Of a stretch of 36,952 bases of DNA, positions 1-8,126 are shown piece by piece. Source of the DNA: Bacteroidales bacterium UBA5429 (GTDB lineage Bacteria > Bacteroidota > Bacteroidia > Bacteroidales > WCHB1-69); assembly GCA_002427605.1 (NCBI GenBank), contig DIRT01000014.1, forward strand, positions 1-36,952, written 5' to 3'. The first letter of the stretch is position 1. Every line of letters starts with the position of its first letter. The notes beneath the pieces are model-generated. The model saw nothing but the letters and a program-made list of their open reading frames with translations, had not been told where the DNA came from and made no database searches. The position numbers and the translations under genes are program-made.

Positions 1-60
1 AAATATTTTTTTTTTTTTTCTTCTTATCCCCCCCCCCCCAGGAGGGGGGGGGGGCACCGC
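1..60. repeat. Homopolymer tract and poly-C/poly-G hairpin
   Basis: A run of 14 T (6-19) is followed by 12 C (28-39), the four bases AGGA, and 11 G (44-54). The C and G runs can pair into an almost pure G:C stem with a four-base loop. This is extreme for a low-GC genome. It may be a real slippage-prone or terminator-like structure, or partly an assembly or edge artefact. It lies downstream of the barrel gene, which ends at 244. Confidence 0.6.
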
Positions 61-155
61 GTCCCCTTTTTCCCCGAGTGGGGAAATGGAATGTCAAAAG
101 AGGAAAACTTTTTCTGCCCCCCTTTTATTTTTATTTCCAAAAGAAAAAACAAAAT
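60..155 (-). repeat. Interspersed intergenic repeat, copy A
   Basis: Read on the minus strand, this matches copies at 5261-5360 and 35884-35980. The order is a T-rich lead, GAAATAAAAATAAAA, six G, CAG, exactly 27 bases, then TTTCCCCACTC. In this copy TTTCCCC and GGGGAAA (around 71-87) form a 7-bp hairpin with a four-base loop. It is placed downstream of, and on the same strand as, the barrel gene. I do not recognise the family. Confidence 0.75.
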
Positions 156-206
156 AAAATCCCGAAATAATGCGAATTTGAGTGTCAGATTATTAATTCT
201 AAATTT

Positions 207-241
207 CATTCCGCCTTCCGCCTTCAACCTTCCGCCTTCAA
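207..241. repeat. CCGCCTTC-type short tandem repeat, copy 1
   Basis: Imperfect tandem copies of CCGCCTTC follow ATT. The same ATTCCGCC(T/C)TCCGCC start recurs at about 5361-5393 and 36334-36364, always on the plus strand and always between genes. The GC-rich run stands out against AT-rich surroundings and directly abuts the 3' end of the barrel gene. Confidence 0.7.
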
Positions 242-243
242 GA

Positions 244-2001
244 TCATCTTCTCCTTCTCTTCGCTGCTTTCAACGGCTCATCGCCAAAGGAATAGGTAAC
301 CCCGACAATGAAGTTCAATCCCAGGTTTTTGAAGTCATAATAGTTCGACAAATATTGTGATGCTAAATTGTTAATTTGTGCAAAACAGGCAAATTGAGGT
401 GTGATCAGATATTCAAAACCGGCATCAAAGTTGAGAGTGGGTCTCATCTGTTTTACTACATAATTGTTGTTTTCCAATGGGAAGAATCCCCACTTGCCAA
501 ACTGCATAATGAAGTTTAAATCAAAGATATAACGATCTCCGTGATAATATTTTCCGCCAAAAGCACCCTCCCAGGTGGGTTTATACCACGCATGATCCGC
601 ATTGGAGAGTTTGTAATATTTCCAAAAATTGAGATCAAAGTTAAGGAATAAGTGGTCAACCACTTGCCAGGTGAGATTTCCGGAAACGTTGAGAATGTTA
701 GCATTAGTGTAAATTACATCAAATTGATTTTTTAGATAACAAAGCGTATCTACCATAAAAAGCGGCATATCCTTGGTGTAAGAGTAACGCGCAGCAAAGT
801 GGTAGTTCAATTTTTTAACCAAATTACCCTTTAACCCTCCATACACACTGATCTGTGTTCTGGAAAAACGCAAAGAATCAAGTCCCGGTCTGATATACGG
901 ATTTTCATAAATGAGCTCTTGTAATGAGTTCCAATGAGTATTCCCGTTCACACCACCGTATAAACTCATGATTCCTTTGATTAATCCCAATTGTACTTCT
1001 GCAATAGGGTAAACCGGTATCATAGCTTTACGATACAGTGTTGAGTTAACGATAGGAATACCAACTCCCAGAGAGAGCAGATATTCATTCACCTCAAAAG
1101 TCATAGTGGGTTTGAACTCAAATTTGAAGGTATTGCGTGTTAAATTAACATCATTGGGTGCATTACACCATCTGTTTTGATAATAATCAAAATCAATATC
1201 CATGCGGTAGTTTTGAGTCCCTGAAACCTTTAAAAAGCGATCATCATAACCGATAAACCCTTGCAATCCCCAATGATGTTCCCAATCTTTAGGATAGGTA
1301 GCAAGTAGGTCATAAACAAAGCGTACATCATACTTAACTACTTTAACATCAGCAGTTTGATTAGATCGAACGCCGGTAACCGCCCGGAGATGATGGAAGT
1401 TATTTTTCAATGAATCGCGATAATCTTTAGTGTAGAAGTAATCCTCATAACCCAGCAAGCGATTGAACGCAAAACGGTGTGCCACTTCATGGTTGTAATT
1501 GAGATGGTTATAAAAAGTAGCGTTTCTTAAAAAGTGATGAAAGAAAACTCCTAATTTAGTATCACTGACAGGTGCATAGGCGAAATCTTCCAAGCCCCTG
1601 ATGCTGTTGGGTCCCCATAAAGAGAAGTGATTCACATTGAGTCCGTACGAGAACTTAGAGTTGTCGAAATTATGGATGTTTAATTGTGCCAATGGACTTA
1701 CCGGATAACCAAATCCCACGCGGAGAAAGTTACGGTACAATCGTTTCATAACATCAGCCGGTAATTTAGCAGGGGCTACAGTTGATGGTTTGAACGATAG
1801 ATCAATTCGTTGCGGCATAATGTAGTAATCAAATTGAATCTTATCCTTAACGGTATCAACAATCTCTGCACTTTTGTTAATTTTCTCAAAATGTTGAAGT
1901 GTCAGTGTATAATCAACATTGAATTTGGCTGTATCTACGGGTTGCGCTTGTACTAAAATATACAGCGTAAAAGTGATTAATATGGAAATATATTTTTTCA
2001 T
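244..2001 (-). CDS. Outer-membrane beta-barrel protein (TonB-receptor-like, no plug)
   Basis: The 585-residue product has an N-terminal signal peptide ending near VQAQ (about residue 19). The rest is rich in aromatic, alternating strands (for example FSYGLNVNHFSLWG and LNYHFAARYSYTKD), with a C-terminal barrel-like strand FIVGVTYSFGDEP followed by a basic tail. Such proteins are often labelled TonB-dependent receptors in Bacteroidota, but I see no TonB box or plug domain. It starts 26 bases after the TPR gene on the same strand, so the two form an operon. A joint role in the cell envelope is inferred, and the substrate is unknown. ATG at 2001 is the natural start because the signal peptide begins there. 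Confidence 0.7.
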   Translation of the reverse strand: MKKYISILITFTLYILVQAQPVDTAKFNVDYTLTLQHFEKINKSAEIVDTVKDKIQFDYYIMPQRIDLSFKPSTVAPAKLPADVMKRLYRNFLRVGFGYPVSPLAQLNIHNFDNSKFSYGLNVNHFSLWGPNSIRGLEDFAYAPVSDTKLGVFFHHFLRNATFYNHLNYNHEVAHRFAFNRLLGYEDYFYTKDYRDSLKNNFHHLRAVTGVRSNQTADVKVVKYDVRFVYDLLATYPKDWEHHWGLQGFIGYDDRFLKVSGTQNYRMDIDFDYYQNRWCNAPNDVNLTRNTFKFEFKPTMTFEVNEYLLSLGVGIPIVNSTLYRKAMIPVYPIAEVQLGLIKGIMSLYGGVNGNTHWNSLQELIYENPYIRPGLDSLRFSRTQISVYGGLKGNLVKKLNYHFAARYSYTKDMPLFMVDTLCYLKNQFDVIYTNANILNVSGNLTWQVVDHLFLNFDLNFWKYYKLSNADHAWYKPTWEGAFGGKYYHGDRYIFDLNFIMQFGKWGFFPLENNNYVVKQMRPTLNFDAGFEYLITPQFACFAQINNLASQYLSNYYDFKNLGLNFIVGVTYSFGDEPLKAAKRRRR

Positions 2002-2026
2002 TTTCTTCTGTTTTTACTGCTTGTTA

Positions 2027-5000
2027 TTACTGAGCGTTTTCTAATGCGGTCACTTCACTAATCTTTTGTAGGGCAATCTCTTTTAATTCCCCTTCAAAAT
2101 TGTCCACAATGCTTTGATAAGTGTGTCTTGCCTGGAAATAGTTCTCTTTTTCTTTATACCAATCTCCGTATAAGATGAAAGTTTTTCCTAACCAGTATGC
2201 AGAGGTGTAGGAACCACTGATAATTCTTTTAATTAATCGCTCAGCCTCCTCATAATCTTTTTCATTGAAAGTGATCTCAGCATGTTTATAGGCTGCTTCT
2301 GCACAAATCTCATTGTTACAACTGGTTGCCAGTGTGGAAAAATAGCGTTTGGCAGTGATGTTTTCATTTAAAAGATAAGCACTTCTTCCTGCATAAATCA
2401 ACGCGTCATTTTTCAAATCCTGATCATTCTGATCGGAATTAATAATGGCCTCAGCACTTTCCAGAGATTGACGATATCGCTCTAATTCAAAGGCACAACG
2501 CATCACTCCATTGTGTGCGTAAATGGTGTTGTTTTGGCTGGATGAGAGTTCAATCAACTTGGTGAAGTATTCCAAAGCACGAGCATATTCATTTTTATTG
2601 AACAGGATGATAGAGAGCTTCTTAACAGCAACCTCATTATTGTTGGTGTTGTATTTGGTTACTAACGCTTCATAAGAGATCAGCGCTTTGTCGTAATTTT
2701 TATTGCCATATTCACATTCTCCCTTGTTAAAGAGCGCTGTTGCAGCGAATAATCCATTGGGGAACTGTCTTAAATAATCCTCATATCCCTTGATGGCTCC
2801 GTCACAGTCACCACGCGTAAATTTGCTGTGGGCAGCCTTAAAGGCAACAGAGTCCTGTTTGGATTCGGAATAGTTCACGTTTTTAGTACGGATATAGTCA
2901 AAAAACTCTGCCGTATTTCCTTGATCAGTATAAATGCTCTCAAGGTTTGAGATGGCATCAATCGATTCTTGAGATCCTTTGTAGTTGTCAATCACATACT
3001 TAAAGTTTTTAATCGCATTTTCCGTATCCTGAATATTCAAATATGCCAAAGCCATTTTGTTATAAGCTTGTTTAGTGTAAACACTTCTTGGGTATTTGCT
3101 GATAAAGGATTGATACGATGCAATCGCGCTGCTATACTGTTTTTGCAGGTGATAAGTCGAAGCCAACTCAAATTGTGCATCTACAGCATGGGAGGAGGAA
3201 GGATAAGTCCTGATGAGACGCTCTAAAATCTCTATTTTTTTATCAAAAGATCTCTGATATCCGTACGCTTTAGCTTGTTGGAACAGAACATAATCTTTAT
3301 TGGAAATGCCTGTTTTTTCATTTTTTTGATAGGCAGCAATCGCTTGAGAAAACTTCTTCTGCATGTAATAGGAATCACCAACTCTGATTTGTGCATCATT
3401 CACTAAGAGCTGATTCTCCCCGTCATACAAATCCAAAAAGCGATTAAAAGCGGTGATAGCATCCGAGAATTGATTCTGCTTGATATGTGCATATCCTAAA
3501 CTGTAAAATGAAATGGCATAATTTTGATCCTTCTTAGCTAAATCATGACGTTGGTATAAACGTAAACTTTGAGCCGCAGCTCCATATTTTCCAAGTCGAT
3601 ACTCAATCTCTCCCTTCCAATACAATGCCGAAGCGTGTGTAATGGGATCCAAAGGGTATTTTATTGACTTCTCGATCATGACCAATGCTTTGGAATTATC
3701 GTTATTATTCACTAACTCTAAAGCTCTGTAATAGGTACAACGTTGGTATCCTCTCAACAAATCCGGAGTTTTATTCGGAATCTTTTCCAAAGAGGTGATT
3801 GCACCTTGATAGTTTTTGGTTGATAAGTAAATCCGCGACAAATAACCACTCGCTTCATCACTTCGGGTCGAGTAAGGATATTGTGTGATATACTCCTCTA
3901 AAGCACCAATGGCGGTGTTAAAGGGCTGATTTGAAGTCTCATACTGCAATTTGGCATAGTTGTAAAGCGCATCTTCAGTAATCTCCGGATCAATTTTCAT
4001 CTTGTAAGCTTCATGAAACATTTGCGAAGCCAATGAAAGTTGTGAATTTTTCATGTAGCAATCTCCCAATACATACAAACTGGTTTGTGACATAATGGAA
4101 GGCGTTTTAGTCGTTTGAGAAAGATATTCGATCGCTTTTTTATAGTTTTCAACGTTGTAATAGGTGTATCCTGCTGCAAAACAATCACTGGAATCCAAAG
4201 AGCCTCTTTTACGATCTAAATAGAAATTAAAATAGGGTTCTGCATTTTTATATTGTCCTAAGTTGTAGTAGGATAGTGCGATAGCTCTGGCAATATCGGT
4301 TTTGCTTTTCTCATTTGAATTTTCAAACAAGGGGGGAGCAATCTCAACCAGATCGGCATATTTTTGCTGTAAAAACAAAATCTGAACCACATAGTAAGGA
4401 ATGAGCGCTTTGTACTCGTATGAATCCTGAAGTTCCAAAAATCCTTCCAACGCTGCTTCATACTGTTGCTCTTCGTATGCGATATGTGCTAAATAATAAG
4501 TAGCACGCTCCTGGTACGGACCGCTGGCGCGTTTGGCGCGATACATAAAGGTTTTCGCATCATCATATTTATTGGTGGCAAAATAGGAATATCCTTTTTT
4601 GAAGTAAAATTCTCCCATCTCCTCAGGACGAACATGACGCTCATCGATCTTGTCAAAAGTCTCTAAAACCTTTTTGTACTGCTTTTTGTGAAAGTAAAAT
4701 TTTCCTAAGTAATAGTACGCTTCCGGAACCAAAGAGTGCACTGGATAGATACGAATAAAATCACTCAGGTAAAAAATGGCATCCTCATTGTAGAGTTGTG
4801 CCGCACAAACGCCAATGTAAAAGTAGGAGTTCGACTTGATATCCTGCTGCTTATTGGGCGTATTTTCGTACACATATTTGAAATATTGCTGTGCGGAGCC
4901 ATATTTCTCCTTCTGGAACAGTTCCATCGCCGTATTGAACTCAAACTCAGGCGATTCAAACCGAATCGGCTTCTGTGCCGCAAGAGGAGTGATTAATAAA

Positions 5001-5044
5001 AAATAAAATGTTAATAAAAGAAGAATACTTTTAAAAAATCTCAT
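2027..5044 (-). CDS. Large exported tetratricopeptide-repeat protein
   Basis: About 1005 residues from the ATG at 5044, where a clear signal peptide begins (MRFFKSILLLLTFYFLLITP, cleaved near LAAQ). The frame is open up to 5137, but a -7 box at 5084-5091 lies inside that extension, so the longer start is unlikely. Nearly the whole mature protein is tandem TPR helices, with repeated patterns such as YYLGKFYFHKKQYKKVLETF and YAISFYSLGYAHIKQNQFSDA, much like YbgF/BamD-type envelope scaffolds but far longer. It probably works in the periplasm or at the outer membrane as a protein-binding scaffold. The downstream barrel gene is its likely partner. The specific function is unknown. Confidence 0.85.
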   Translation of the reverse strand: MRFFKSILLLLTFYFLLITPLAAQKPIRFESPEFEFNTAMELFQKEKYGSAQQYFKYVYENTPNKQQDIKSNSYFYIGVCAAQLYNEDAIFYLSDFIRIYPVHSLVPEAYYYLGKFYFHKKQYKKVLETFDKIDERHVRPEEMGEFYFKKGYSYFATNKYDDAKTFMYRAKRASGPYQERATYYLAHIAYEEQQYEAALEGFLELQDSYEYKALIPYYVVQILFLQQKYADLVEIAPPLFENSNEKSKTDIARAIALSYYNLGQYKNAEPYFNFYLDRKRGSLDSSDCFAAGYTYYNVENYKKAIEYLSQTTKTPSIMSQTSLYVLGDCYMKNSQLSLASQMFHEAYKMKIDPEITEDALYNYAKLQYETSNQPFNTAIGALEEYITQYPYSTRSDEASGYLSRIYLSTKNYQGAITSLEKIPNKTPDLLRGYQRCTYYRALELVNNNDNSKALVMIEKSIKYPLDPITHASALYWKGEIEYRLGKYGAAAQSLRLYQRHDLAKKDQNYAISFYSLGYAHIKQNQFSDAITAFNRFLDLYDGENQLLVNDAQIRVGDSYYMQKKFSQAIAAYQKNEKTGISNKDYVLFQQAKAYGYQRSFDKKIEILERLIRTYPSSSHAVDAQFELASTYHLQKQYSSAIASYQSFISKYPRSVYTKQAYNKMALAYLNIQDTENAIKNFKYVIDNYKGSQESIDAISNLESIYTDQGNTAEFFDYIRTKNVNYSESKQDSVAFKAAHSKFTRGDCDGAIKGYEDYLRQFPNGLFAATALFNKGECEYGNKNYDKALISYEALVTKYNTNNNEVAVKKLSIILFNKNEYARALEYFTKLIELSSSQNNTIYAHNGVMRCAFELERYRQSLESAEAIINSDQNDQDLKNDALIYAGRSAYLLNENITAKRYFSTLATSCNNEICAEAAYKHAEITFNEKDYEEAERLIKRIISGSYTSAYWLGKTFILYGDWYKEKENYFQARHTYQSIVDNFEGELKEIALQKISEVTALENAQ

Positions 5045-5083
5045 GTTATCTGCTTTTTTATCCTTACTATGGTATTTAACGAA

Positions 5084-5091
5084 CAAAGATA
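5084..5091 (-). promoter_or_regulatory. Bacteroidota-type -7 box for the TPR operon
   Basis: On the minus strand this reads TATCTTTG, a match to the Bacteroidota -7 consensus TAnnTTTG, 39 bases before the ATG at 5044. I see no well-spaced -33 TTG. It supports the shorter start of the TPR gene. Confidence 0.6.
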
Positions 5092-5260
5092 TAGTTTTGG
5101 TATCTAAAATCATAGCCCCAACCCCATTATTTGTCAACAGCCCAATATTGATAAAATATGAAATATGAAATGTGAAATTCGAAATCCTTCACCTTCTATC
5201 TTAATAAACTTTTGCCTTATGCCTCCAAATAATTTCTAATTTACTTCTTACTTCTTATTT

Positions 5261-5360
5261 CTTCTTTCTTATTTTGTAAATAAAAAAAAAGGGGGGCAGC
5301 ATAGAACTCCCTTTTCAGCCATTCCATTTCCCCACTCTGGAATTTTAGACCTTTTAGGCT
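5261..5360 (+). repeat. Interspersed intergenic repeat, copy B
   Basis: Same element as copies A and C: a C/T-rich lead, AAATAAAAAAAAA, six G, CAG, 27 bases, TTTCCCCACTC, TGGAA. ATTCCA and TGGAAT form a 6-bp hairpin around 5321-5343. It sits between the 3' end of the methyltransferase gene and the promoter of the TPR gene, in the opposite orientation to both. Confidence 0.75.
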
Positions 5361-5393
5361 ATTCCGCCTTCCGCCCTCCGCCTTCCGCCTTTC
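5361..5393. repeat. CCGCCTTC-type short tandem repeat, copy 2
   Basis: ATTCCGCCTTCCGCCCTCCG and onward directly follows repeat copy B and touches the stop codon of the methyltransferase gene (5393-5395). It is the same unit as at 207-241 and 36334-36364. Confidence 0.7.
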
Positions 5394-6148
5394 TAATGTT
5401 GCTGTGTACTCAACTCATACAGCAAAATTCCCGTCGCCACCGAAGCATTCAACGATTCCGCACCCGCTGCACCACTTCCGGTTGGGATATGAACTTTATA
5501 CTCAATCAGTTGCTCTACTTTTTTAGAGATTCCTTCGCTCTCATTGCCAACAATTATTAGACTGTTTTTCTCAAAATTGACCTCCCGAAGCAGTTTGCCT
5601 TCCAAAAACATTCCGTATGTGGCTCTATCAGCTTGATTTTGAATCAATTCCGCTATATCTCCATACACTATTTTGACTCTGCAAAAAGAACCCATAGTAG
5701 CCTGAATCACTTTGGGATTGCTGAACTCAACACAATCCTCGGAACAGAAGATCTGCCGAATTCCAAACCAGTCGGCACTGCGTATTATCGTTCCCAAATT
5801 ACCCGGATCGCGAATTGCATCTAAAACGAGAATCGGCTGTTGTGAATCAAATTGAGCCGCATTGTATTGGGGAATCTTGACCACTGAAAGCACTTCCGGG
5901 GGAGTAGAAAGTGCACTGATCTGTCCCATCTCACGTTGAGAAATGATCTCATAATCAATATTGATGGGCAATTTCCCATCCATCTTATCGATCCAATCCT
6001 GTGTTACATAGGTACTTACAATCTCTAAAGAGGAGTTCCACACCTCCAGGCACGATTTCGTCCCCTCAACCAACATCTCTTGGGTGAGTTCGCGCTGCTT
6101 TTTCTGATGTAGCGCCCTAATCTTTTTTATTCTCTCTTTGCTAATCAT
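5393..6148 (-). CDS. TrmH/SpoU-family RNA 2'-O-methyltransferase
   Basis: The 251-residue protein carries the SPOUT knot motifs: DAIRDPGNLGTIIRSADWFG (motif 1), IIVGNESEGIS (motif 2) and IPTGSGAAGAESLNASVATG (motif 3, SAM-binding knot). An N-terminal substrate-binding domain (about residues 1-100, basic start MISKERIKKIRALHQKK) resembles the L30e-like domain of RlmB/TsnR-type enzymes. It should methylate a ribose in rRNA or tRNA using SAM, but the exact nucleotide cannot be told from sequence. Its ATG overlaps the end of the murD-like gene by 8 bases, so the two are co-transcribed and probably translationally coupled. Confidence 0.9.
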   Translation of the reverse strand: MISKERIKKIRALHQKKQRELTQEMLVEGTKSCLEVWNSSLEIVSTYVTQDWIDKMDGKLPINIDYEIISQREMGQISALSTPPEVLSVVKIPQYNAAQFDSQQPILVLDAIRDPGNLGTIIRSADWFGIRQIFCSEDCVEFSNPKVIQATMGSFCRVKIVYGDIAELIQNQADRATYGMFLEGKLLREVNFEKNSLIIVGNESEGISKKVEQLIEYKVHIPTGSGAAGAESLNASVATGILLYELSTQQH

Positions 6149-7508
6149 TTTGCAATATCATCATTTTAAATTGATCCCCGCGATCTTCAAAGTTTTTAAA
6201 TAATCCGTAACTGGCTGCAGCCGGGGAAAGTAGACAAATTTTACCGGGAGAGGTTTCTTTTTTGCAAAAATGAACCACTTCCGACAAATCGTTGGATATC
6301 AGGAACTTCTCAATATCCAATGCGCTTTCTCCCCACTCTTGATAGATCCTTCTGCCGGCATCTCCCATCAATGCGATATTTTTTACCGGGTGCCGGTTAA
6401 GATACTGATAGAGTGGTGAATAGTCAATGGAGCGATCCATCCCCCCCAATATTAATGTTTCCACAAAATTCAAAGTCTCTAAAGCAGAAATAGTCGCCTC
6501 CGGAATGGTGGAGATCGAGTCGTTATAATAGCTAACTCCCTCTAATGTATCAACAAACTCGATTCTGTGAGGCAATCCTTTAAAGCTGTATGCCGCTTCT
6601 AAACTCTTTTCCAAAGAAATGCCCAAACGACTCGCAGCCAGGGAAGCCGCCAGCAGATTATATAAATTGTGCTTTCCTGCTAATCCGGGTAACGGTTTAA
6701 GTGGCTGATCCTCAATAATATCATTCCTTTTTTTAATGCTGATTGTTTCTCCTTCAATCCAGCCAAACAGTTGCTCAGAACTCTTTTCTCCGTACGGAAG
6801 TAGGGTAGAAGCATGTTGAGAGTGAGTTAGTCGCTCTTTAAGCTGCTGATTATCATAATGATAGATCAGGTAATCTCCTTCTCTCTGCTTCAATGCCATA
6901 TTCAATTTAGCTGAGTGATAAGCAGTTAAGTCCTGAAAGTGATCCAAATGCTCTTGATATAAATTCAAAATAATCCCGATATGAGGCGCAAGAGTCAGAT
7001 ACTGTAGTTGGTGTGCGGAAAGTTCTGCTACAATAATAGTTTCCTTTTCTATTTTGGGAATTAAATCAAAAAGGGGGGTGCCAATATTCCCTCCCAGCAA
7101 ACTCTTTTGCTGATTATGAATTAAAATGTGGTAAAGCAAGGAACTGGTACTGCTTTTTCCTTTAGTCCCGGTAACGCCCACTGTTTGCGCTCCCCAAAAC
7201 CGTAGAAATAGGTCGGTTTGTGAGCTAATTTTTTCAATAGGAACCTGACCTGCCCACTTTTTTGTGGAAACGCCCGGCGATTTGATGATCAGATCAAACT
7301 GATTCAAAAAGTTCGCATCTACTTCGCCAATATGGGATTGTACAAACTGATCTTCAATCTCAAACGGTTGCTGATCTGATATGGTTAACCTTTTGTTTGC
7401 CAGATGATTGCGGATAAATTGATAGGTTGATTTTCCCTCTTTCCCAAATCCTAAAATCAGTATCTCTAAGGATTCCAATTGGTTGATTAATGCGCTTACT
7501 TGATCCAT
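6141..7508 (-). CDS. murD: MurD-family UDP-MurNAc-L-Ala--glutamate ligase, possibly L-Glu-specific (MurD2-like)
   Basis: The 455-residue protein has the full Mur ligase layout: N-terminal Rossmann part with KSPGVS (76-81), ATP P-loop GTKGKS (114-119), a lysine at 201 that fits the carbamylated position, and the C-terminal LSPAAASYGLFKNFEDRG. It adds glutamate to UDP-MurNAc-L-Ala in the cytoplasm. Oddly, where canonical MurD has NDSKATN this one has NDSISTIPE (329-337), and the later GGxxK position is GGMDRS (355-360). These lysines lie near the glutamate site in E. coli MurD. Together with the nearby MurL-type gene (10706) and the location outside a dcw cluster, this suggests L-glutamate specificity. 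It has its own promoter and overlaps the methyltransferase gene downstream. Confidence 0.85.
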   Translation of the reverse strand: MDQVSALINQLESLEILILGFGKEGKSTYQFIRNHLANKRLTISDQQPFEIEDQFVQSHIGEVDANFLNQFDLIIKSPGVSTKKWAGQVPIEKISSQTDLFLRFWGAQTVGVTGTKGKSSTSSLLYHILIHNQQKSLLGGNIGTPLFDLIPKIEKETIIVAELSAHQLQYLTLAPHIGIILNLYQEHLDHFQDLTAYHSAKLNMALKQREGDYLIYHYDNQQLKERLTHSQHASTLLPYGEKSSEQLFGWIEGETISIKKRNDIIEDQPLKPLPGLAGKHNLYNLLAASLAASRLGISLEKSLEAAYSFKGLPHRIEFVDTLEGVSYYNDSISTIPEATISALETLNFVETLILGGMDRSIDYSPLYQYLNRHPVKNIALMGDAGRRIYQEWGESALDIEKFLISNDLSEVVHFCKKETSPGKICLLSPAAASYGLFKNFEDRGDQFKMMILQND

Positions 7509-7531
7509 CCGACAATGCTAAAAATAATCGA

Positions 7532-7539
7532 CAAAGATA
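7532..7539 (-). promoter_or_regulatory. -7 box for the murD-like gene
   Basis: On the minus strand this reads TATCTTTG (TAnnTTTG), about 24 bases before the ATG at 7508. It sits immediately after the terminator of the upstream fab operon, so this gene is a separate transcription unit. Confidence 0.6.
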
Positions 7540-7541
7540 AT

Positions 7542-7571
7542 AAAAAAAAGACAGCGAAGAGAATCGCTGCC
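7542..7571 (-). terminator. Intrinsic terminator of the fabH-fabF-fabZ operon
   Basis: On the minus strand GGCAGCGA pairs with TCGCTGTC (8 bp, one G-T pair) across a six-base loop and is followed by eight T. It lies 49 bases after the fabZ stop and separates the fab operon from the murD-like gene. Confidence 0.85.
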
Positions 7572-7619
7572 TTTAATGGAAAAGAATATGATGACCTCAT
7601 GAGGAGGAAATCCAAATGG

Positions 7620-8075
7620 TTATAGTGTACTACTGTCGATCAAAGCAAATGAAAGCTTACCTGAAGCACAAACTTCTCCGTCAACCTTAGCGGTTGCATC
7701 TACAAAGAAGAGTGGTCCGCGCTGACTGGTAATTTTTGCTGTAACTTCAACAGTATCATTGGGACGAACTTGTTTTTTGAAGCGAACGTCATCAATTCCG
7801 GTAAAGAAAGGAGTTCTTCCCTTTAATGCTTCCAGCATCAATATGGAACTGGATTGTCCCATAATTTCACAAAGAATAACGCCGGGTACAACGGGATATC
7901 CGGGGAAGTGTCCATTCACAAAATACTCATCACCCGTAATGTGAAGTTTACCGGTACAATATTGTTTGCCATTTTCATCTTCAAAAAGAACCATTTCGTC
8001 CACTAATAGCATAGGTTCTCTGTGAGGAAGGTGTTCTTTGATTTGTTCGCGGTTTAAGGTCAAAATAGTTTTCAT
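7620..8075 (-). CDS. fabZ: 3-hydroxyacyl-ACP dehydratase, FabZ type
   Basis: The 151-residue hot-dog-fold protein has the FabZ signature HFPGYPVVPGVILCE, with catalytic His56 and Glu70, and the N-terminal LPHREPMLLVDE. It dehydrates 3-hydroxyacyl-ACP in type II fatty acid synthesis in the cytoplasm. It is the last gene of a fabH-fabF-fabZ operon, 51 bases after fabF. Many Bacteroidales carry a FabZ domain fused to LpxC, but this is a stand-alone copy and may be a second dehydratase. ATG at 8075 gives the usual length. Confidence 0.92.
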   Translation of the reverse strand: MKTILTLNREQIKEHLPHREPMLLVDEMVLFEDENGKQYCTGKLHITGDEYFVNGHFPGYPVVPGVILCEIMGQSSSILMLEALKGRTPFFTGIDDVRFKKQVRPNDTVEVTAKITSQRGPLFFVDATAKVDGEVCASGKLSFALIDSSTL

Positions 8076-8126
8076 ATAATATCTAAATTTAATTTGGTTT
8101 TAACAATCTACAAAGGTACAAAAAAA

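Noticed and set aside
91..360. Open frame of 89 codons on the plus strand
   Set aside because: It runs through repeat copy A and the CCGCC run and then antisense into the barrel gene. It has no start signal and a repeat-derived composition.
5045..5137. N-terminal extension of the TPR protein to 5137
   Set aside because: The extension would place the signal peptide 31 residues inside the protein and includes the -7 box at 5084-5091.
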